The position numbers and the translations under genes are program-made. From assembly GCA_012064415.1 (NCBI GenBank), contig SSNU01000094.1:142216-202716 (forward strand): a stretch of DNA of 60,501 nt. The letters are read 5' to 3'. Numbering within the stretch: the stretch's first letter is position 1; each line of letters opens with the position of its first letter. The stretch is from Gyrodactylus bullatarudis. Taxonomy: Eukaryota > Platyhelminthes > Monogenea > Gyrodactylidea > Gyrodactylidae. This document shows, piece after piece, positions 38,301 through 47,300 of the stretch. The notes beneath the pieces were generated by a model. That model searched no databases. It was given only the letters and a program-made list of their open reading frames with translations, and was not told the origin of the DNA.

Positions 38301-41300
38301 GTGGATGCGGTTGTGGCTGGTAAAAGCGTAGCAAATCTTGCGTTCTGAATTCTCTTGATTTGAAATAAACACTTTCGAATTTCTGACTTATCTATTCTTT
38401 TTTTTTTCGCTCTGAAATTTCGGTCTATCAATCTAAACTTTTCACTTGTTTTCTTATTTCTCAACAGTAAATATTATTCAAATCTCGGTTTTTTTTTAAT
38501 TTGGTTAGAATCTAATTCAGTTCCTCGAGAGGATTCTAATGGTGTATAGAAAATATTATCTTAATTTAATGTTTGTTACCAGATTAAATTTTAGCATATT
38601 GTTATACTATCTATTGTAATTTTGAACCTAGTGGTTGTTCGGGAATCTGTTCGGTATAGATCGGCAATAAAGTTGTTTACATGCTGTCTCATAGTAAATT
38701 TATTATAACTGTTTATTCATTGTAGAAATCCCTTATTTTGAATATTTTCTACTCAAAAAATCAATGAACATGTTCTAGTTTAGTAAGAGATTATCACTGC
38801 TAATTTATCAGTCAAAATAAAAAGCTCTCAAAATGAAAATCTTCATCAGGACAGAAAGACAAACATTGAACTTTATGAAAAGACTCGATAAAGAATATTC
38901 GAAACTTTTCTATGTTCATAACGTTTTTGAAATGAGAATACAAACATATAAATTAGAGTAGGCCAATCTTTTCAAACTTTCCCTGCCTTGATCTCAATAT
39001 GAAGGTAATAGAAAACTAAGATTTTTTGCCTATAAAACCGTATGTTTTAAAGTTTCTTCTGATATATATAATCTCGATATAAAACGACAATTTTTAAACG
39101 CACGACAAGGTTTTGTCAATGAATTTTCTACGAGAAGGAAAACATTAAAATTTTTGAGTAGTTTTTTTAATTTTGAAGGAAAACAGCGTTCATAGTAAAA
39201 TTTGAGTCTTCTTTCACAAGTTATAAAAAATTTTAAGAAAATTAGTTAAATTTTGATGAATTTAGGGAAAATGAGTTTTCGTATATCAGAACATGAAAAC
39301 TTTTCATTTTGATTTTGTAATTGATTATCAAGCACATTAAAGAAATACAAATTTCAAAAATTCGAAAGTGTTTATTTCAAATCAAGAGAATTCAGAACGC
39401 AGGATTTGCTACGCTTTTACCAGCCACAACCGCATCCACCACAGCCCATGCCGCAGCCACCATAGCCACCACAACCGTGACCATAACCCATATGTCCGTA
39501 GCCACAGCCCATGCCACAGCCACCGCAGCCCATGCCGCAGCCGTATCCACAGCCCATACCGCAACCGGCACCACAGCCACCACAACTACAGAAAGATAAA
39601 TCCGTGTCAGAATAGGAACATGTTGAGGAAAGCTCTCGCCACTCNCATGTGTGGATACGGGTGAGTGGCGAGAGCTTTCCTCAACATGTTCCTATTCTGA
39701 CACGGATTTATCTTTCTGTAGTTGTGGTGGCTGTGGTGCCGGTTGCGGTATGGGCTGTGGATACGGCTGCGGCATGGGCTGCGGTGGCTGTGGCATGGGC
39801 TGTGGCTACGGACATATGGGTTATGGTCACGGTTGTGGTGGCTATGGTGGCTGCGGTATGGGCTATGGCGGATGCGGTTGGTGATCCAACTAATGATTTC
39901 GTGAAATAAATATATAGTTCTCAACCATGTTTGTTTCTAGAAATTTTTTCAAAAAAGTACTTTTTTTCTGTAGATTTTGGTCTCTGAATTCTCTGATTAT
40001 ATCAACAAAAATAATTATTATTAATATTATCATTTTAAATTATTGTAAATCATAATTTATTAACAATACACAATAAACTTCTACAAAATAGATTATTCTT
40101 CTTAAAACAAATAAAAACTTTTTACATACGTAAACGGTTATCTGGGGTCAGATTGACCCCAGTATGAAGAAAATTTTTTTTATGCCTGTATTAGTTTTAT
40201 TTACGTATTTATTACGTAACTAATAATAAGAATCTTTTTTCCTAATGCTGACATCTTTTCATTTTATCGATAAACCATGTCTGATCAAGACCTATTTTGC
40301 CGAGTCTCTAAAGCAGTGAAGTCTGAGATATCCTATTCAGATTATGAGGGATCAAGCGATGATGGCTCAGAAGAAGATTTTCTTATCAATAATGAAGAAT
40401 CCAAGAGTGAAGAAGAGGAAAATTACATTGAAGATAATTCAAATGATATATCTATTACCTCGAAATGTGGATCTTTTTCAACATCCCTAGAATATCTAAA
40501 ATATGTAAACAGAATATTAGTTTTTCGCCAGGTTTGAATTCTATTTCATGAAAAGCAGTTGATCCCATTGATTTCTTCAGCTTGCTGATTGATGAAAAAT
40601 GTTGCTTCTCATCCAAGATTATTCTAAAAAATTTATTTCCTCTCAAAATAAAATCGTGAAAGCAATAACAATCGAGATCTTTTGTCCCGTCAAGAGATAA
40701 ATTACGACCTATCAGAGAAATTTTTGATATTTGTAATTCAAACTCAAGTAAATCCTACTGTCCATTAGGGTGGGTCCCTCCATGAATCGTAAAAAAGTTA
40801 CCCGACTTTTCATAATATTTAAGGAAAGTTGAATCAGAATATGGGCTTGATTTTGGCCTAACTTGTTCAGAAATGCTTTTAGAATTTTTTATGGTTCAGA
40901 ATCTCTTTACTACTTATTAGAGATTACTTAAACGACACATAGAAAAACGTTTTACGTTAAATTCAGAGTAAAACGATGGTTCCTGTGACATTTGAGGAAA
41001 TCAAAACTTATTATGAAGACTCTTATTAATGAACCTAATCTTGAAAGCTGCAGCTGAATATTTTGGTTTAAATAATCGTTTTAAATAAACAAATTCTCTG
41101 ATAAATAAGCTGACTAAAAATCTTAAATGCCCTTTTTATACTCAGAATTTGAAACAATTTTTTAAACCAAGGTAATGTGAGAACAGAAGCTTAGGTAATA
41201 TTCTTCAATCAATTTATATCTCATATCAGGAAAACGATTGATAAAATTATTTTAAGATACATATTTTTAACTCACCTACTTTCAAATAACCATATGACAC

Positions 41301-44300
41301 CCGAAGGTCAAGATTTCCAAAAGCTTTCGGAAGCATTTGAGAACTTTCTAACTTGAATTTTCTTAATCTACGTGTCTAAGTTAGTATGAAAACTCGAGTA
41401 ACTTTTTTTAATTTTCAAAATTAAAAATTAGGGACCCACTCTACTGTCCATCTATTTATTGTGGAAAAGAAGGTAATTCGATAGATAAAGACCAAGGACA
41501 ACGTGTTGTCAAGGAATTATCATTCAACTTTTTGAAGAACGATAATAGCCGATAATTTTTTCACTTCTTTGGAAATCAAGGAATATTGGATCTTAGTCCT
41601 GAACGATTCGTGTCATATAATATTGGCGACGATTTAACCAGAGATATGCTTTTATCTTCTCGCCTTGATCTTAAGTTCTCTTGCAAAAAACCCAATTCGT
41701 CTTGGAAATAAGTAGAAAGCCTTCTTCTGAATTTCTTGATTGTTGTATTATTCTTCTTAGACCAATTTTCTCCTTTTGGATTCCAAACGGCTGAGCAATA
41801 TTCTATTACTGGTCTGGCATATATTTTATATACAAGGACTTTCATTGAATTAATCTGCCCATGAACTTTATAATGATGTCTTTGTAATGCTGTGTGAATT
41901 CAAACTTCCAATTATATACCACACCTAGGTCTTTTACAAGCTCTTCTGGAAAGATTTATATTTAAATTTTTCGATGAGTATTTCGTTGTCACCGCTCATC
42001 TAAAGCTATACTCTATTCCAGTCAGAGGCAATAATTCTTTGAAATAGGTTGATCATATTTGGATACAAGTTGAATAAATTTTTAAATGTTTGGTAGAATT
42101 AAGTCAAGATCCTTTTGGTTGACTTAAAACAATCACGATACATTAATTATCATATCAAGTAAATAGTCAATGTATTGCCAGATTAAAACTCATAAATCTT
42201 CTCTAGAATAATCCTATCGGAGATTATCATAAAGGAAATGTAATAATCTAATTTATATGAGTTGGATTATACCTAATGTTTTAATGCAGTGCTCTTCGTC
42301 CCCCATCACAAATAGCACCCAAAGAAAAACTAGAAAGAGAGAGATGGTTATTAAAAGGCCGTTAGTATCTGCGTCTCAGCCATAATTTTTCTTCTCAACT
42401 CACCTGAATACACATTCAATCTAGTTTCTTTTTTGATACTTTTATAAATTTACCAGAGTTTGAATTTTTCTATAAATTGATATTTTCAGACAAACTCAAG
42501 AAGCAAATAAATGTCGAAAAGAAAATTTATCATCTAGATTTTCAAGGACAAGGAGTTACAGACATTGATGCTGGTCGATATTTCTAGTTTTATTAGATGG
42601 TAGCTGCTTTAGTTGCAGCTGTAGCGGTTATCGAATGGGCAGTTGTGACAGCCATGATAGCTGCGTGGGCAGCAGTTACAGTGCCGACTGTGGAATGGGC
42701 AGTAATTGCTGCAATAGTCGCTGTTACAGCATGGGCCTTGGTAGCTATGGCAGTTGGAATTGCAGTTTGGGCTGTCGCCACAGATGCAATTAATGATATT
42801 TCTGTTCAGCGTAAAAGATCAATTTCCCTCCCGAAAGACTTAAAGTATAGTCTGTACAATTTTGATGAGTTAAAGTCTCAATCAGCTGAACTCACAACAA
42901 AGGTCATTGCTGATGTATAGACGGAAAACTTATTCTTTACCAGTTTTTAGCGAATTGACAATTTTCGATTTCGTTTCAATTGTATAAGATAACTCAAATA
43001 TACTCACCTTTAACTTTGAGAGACAATTTTTTTGTCTTTGAATTTGCATACGAACAATACCAATCACCAGCTGAGTTAAGAGTGACCTTCTTCAATTTGT
43101 ATCTAATCTCTTGGATGTGCCATTCGGTTTTTTCAACACCATCTATAGCTAAAATTATTTCTTAGGGTACATATTGAAAATGTTAAATTTTTGTTTTAAA
43201 AATAATCTTTTTTATCTGCAGAGCTGTCAAAAAATTTTTATTTTAAACATCAAGATATCATTCTCACAAGTAGTTTTAAAAAATTATTGTAAATGGTAAA
43301 ATAGTTTAAAAACACAATAGAGTTCAAATTATTTCTTTCATTAGAAGTTAGGGCTCGTGCATAGTCAGTCTATGCTTGTTCCAATAGACAGAGCCCTAAC
43401 TTTAATTATAATGGAAAGCTTATCTCAAATTAAAATATATCGACGATATAATATTCATATATTTAAGAAATATAGCAAAATTAGCAAATTAAATACAATA
43501 ATACCGAACGAAAAGTTATAGCAAGAAAATAGCAATTTTTCTAGGAAACCATAAAAGCTGTAATTATTTCATATATATGACTAACTTTTTAAATAGAATT
43601 TATACGATACAAAACTAGCAAAGATAGCATTTTGAACACTCTATATCTATCAGCTATCAAAATGATAAAAACTTACAGTTGCTGCTGTCTTTTGTATAGA
43701 TTTGTGAGCATGCCATTGTCCCATTACTCTGTTCATTGACAAAGTTACAATCCTGAGCACAATACGACTTTAAATACGGACAAAATAAGAAAACTGATGC
43801 TGGATTCTGTGGTAAGTATGCAACACGGATAGTACATACAAAAGTAACTGAGTCGCCAGCTTCAATCATGGAAAAGTTTTGATTCCATGAAGCATCAATC
43901 CTTATCAGACTGTTACTTCCAACTGCGTTTTGACTAACAAAAATTAGTAATCCTGTGAAATAAAAATAAAAGTTTAGTGTATTGAGATTGCAATTTTTTC
44001 CCAAACAAGTCATAAGAAAACTTACTTAGAGAATTAAGTACCTAGATGTTTGCAATATTTTTGAAGAGGAAAAATCCTTCTAAATTATGATGATGCTCAT
44101 GTTACCTATAATCTCTTAGAGTATAATGGAAAAACCAATTTTACCTCCACTACATTTTAGGGAAATTCATTGAATTTTCAAAATACTCTGTGAACAGTGA
44201 TTCGTGGTGAATTCATAGAATGATTAGAAAAGTCTGTACGAGAATAAATTTTAAAATCTCATCCTAGCTTAGTAGAATCTTCAGCTTAAGGATAATACAA

Positions 44301-47300
44301 GGAATTTGCGAATTAGGCATTTAGGAGAAGAATAAATATTTATCATTTGTCTAACTGGAGAATATTTCGTTCAATCTTTTTCAGTTATCGCTAGAGACAA
44401 GTATGTTCTGACTTAAATGTCACTTTTTCTTAATAATAGCAATGTTCTGACACAAAAGAAATCTTTTTTCCTTTGAAGACAGAAAAACTCACACTTTAGC
44501 TAGACACAAGGGGTTGAATGAAAAGTACTAACAACTAGGGAAAAACCCAACACTACATGTTTTGTACTCATTATAATGAAAATGTCAAGCGAATTCTTTC
44601 CCTGACTAGATTATTCCTAGCCTTCACGCATATTTCCAGACCAATAGATGCAGTTTTGTTCAAAATATTATGATTTAGTTGAGTTTTTTCTAACTCGAAA
44701 ACTCTTTCATTGAGAGCTTCTTCAATGAATTCAAGAAAAATAAATTTTCCAACACCATTATTTGTAGCAAATGAGTTTCGTACAAGGAGCAGTTTCGATA
44801 GTTTTTTTCTTCAAAGTAAATTCTTGTCTAAACGTCAAATTTAATTTAAAATAAACATTTAGCACAAATTGAAGATGACTTTCTTCCATCAGAAATCTAA
44901 TCCATTTTTATTTGTTACTGATGTGAAATTATTACGGGAACATGTAGGAAACTGATTTTCAAATGAAGCGCTTGTACACCCGTTGTTGTGGAGATGACGA
45001 AAGAACAACTGTTTCCTTGAAAAAAGTTTGCTTTCTACATTAGTTTACTTTCAGGTTGATAAATATGGAGGTAGCAAAATCAGTTCAGTACAGTGGGAAT
45101 GTATTTAGAGAGTTATTGATTACACTTTTTTTAAATAATACTCTGGGTTACACTACAATCATGATGATATTACCAATTTATGATTGATGCAGTAATTGTA
45201 ACAAGAAAGCAAACTTTTTTCAATCATGCAATGTAAAATAGAAAATTTTACACGAAGGAATAAAAGAGATAATTCATTTCAAATATTAAGGGCGTTGATT
45301 TGTTAACTTTCTTAATAATCTTATTTTTGTTGGAAAAACAATTGTATTTAAAGCTATTCTCGATGAATTTGGGGAATTCATGATTTCTACAAAAAACTAA
45401 TTTTTTCATCAAGGTATCAAAATCTTCTGAAAGATTTTTTGGCAAGTGATTCAAAAGGTTCACTTTCACTATAAGAAAAAAAATTTCGAGCTGGAGTGAT
45501 TTTTTCAAACTATAAATTTTGAACTGATCTTGGATCATCCGTATTTATCAACTTCCAAGTTGTAAAAAGTATCGAAAAATAGGAATTAGAGTTTCACACT
45601 TGAATTGAGTGTTTTCATAAAATCTCTAAGACCATTTTAGGTCTTCTTGTCTATTGGTGATCCATATAAATAACACTTGGTTCCTCTCACACCTAGAAAT
45701 CAACAAACATTTTCAACTCAAGTTTAAAATATGAAAAAATGTCCCCCAATTTTTCCAAAAAAGATTTTTTCGAATATTTTTTCATAAATCAGTGAAAGTG
45801 TACCTTTTGGATCGGTCGCCAAAAAATCTTCAGAAGATTTCGATACCTTGATGAAAAAATCAGATTTTTGTAGAAATCATGAATTTAAAAATTCATCGAG
45901 AATAGCTGTAGAATTTTTCCCTTTGATTGGCCAAAAAAAGAGTGGTTTTTTTGCTTTCTAATGAAATCTTGAAGATTAAAAAAAAACTTGATAAACCAAA
46001 GTTATAGGAATAATTTTCACATTTTAAAAGGATAATTTATTAAATTTAGCTTAATTGGGAAAGAAAGGTGTTGTATTATTTTCTATCATGCGTTTAGAAT
46101 ATTAAATTAGAGCTTGAAATGTGTGAAAAGAAATTAAATAAGTTTGAATCCCATATACGGCTTAATTCAAATTATTAATCTTTCGATAGTCTGTCTGATT
46201 TCATTTAATTAAAAGTACATTTCAAATTATCAAATTTGTTTGTATATAATCAACGGTTGCACAGTGGGATTCTTTTGTAAAGGTGTCAGATAAGTTAAAT
46301 AAACTACATTTCATTTTACAGAAAAATATCTCTAGTTTGGGCATTCTCATCATTGTGAATGCATGATCAATATAGTCAACAAGTTATGATATGGTATAAA
46401 GCACATTGATGAACAATGGGACAACTGAATCGAGAGTGAAATTTTTAACTATCTAATAGTTCAGAGAATTCATAGTTTTTCAAGAAAGAGTTAAACATCC
46501 AAATGTTGGGTCATTTTCTTTCTTGATAATTGGAAAAATTCAGTTGGTTCGATTCCCCTGAACTTCCAAATTCGAATTTATCGATTCATTTGATTGTTTC
46601 TGCATGTAAATCCCAAAAAATTTATTGCACATAGATCCGTCGTACAATTAGAAAGTTATCAAATAAACAAAATACAGCAGTGACAAATTTTTCGAATTTT
46701 TACAAAAACTTTAATGAATTCTTAACTTAAATCCTTGTTAAAGTACATTTGGCCTCAATATATCTTGTTTCTAATTTTCCAAAGAACTACTTGATTCAAA
46801 TTGTATGTAAATTAACGTAAAGTGAGCTTAAAAGAAATTTGAAAGGATTTTTTTTATTCCCGATTGAGAGATAAAAATCTACAGGAGAATCACACACAGG
46901 ATGCCACCCAGGGCAACTCTTGAAATTTTCGGCTGGAATAATTTAGAACCTACCATACATTTTAATTGTCAAAATATAAATCATAGTAGATTTAATTTTT
47001 CTAGTGTGAACTACAACTGTGCAGGAATAAACTCTGAAGGCTAATTGCCTACTTCTTATCTATAGCGTCAAAGAATTTGATCAAATATCGGTTCTCTCAT
47101 GGGCCAAAGGAAGCTTGAGAAAGCTACAATTTACAACTCGATTCTTATCAAGTATTTTGAGTTTCTGGGTTATTATAAGTTATTTATTTGAAGAAATACT
47201 GGTTCATGCAAAGGAAAAGAAATTACCCGGCGTAGGAGGGTTCGAACCTTTAACGAGAGAAGGATGTACAGAGGTGATAAAACTACCACAAAGCATAAAA

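Noticed and set aside
37796..38323. A 175-codon plus-strand frame running through F and G
   Set aside because: It joins an antisense reading of F to G's exon 2 by chance at the collapsed palindrome.
31193..39884. CRISPR-like or satellite array
   Set aside because: The repeats are coding units with introns, stops and TATA boxes, in a eukaryotic genome.
45248..45538. 96-codon minus-strand frame
   Set aside because: Falls on the arm of a foldback element and has no protein motif.
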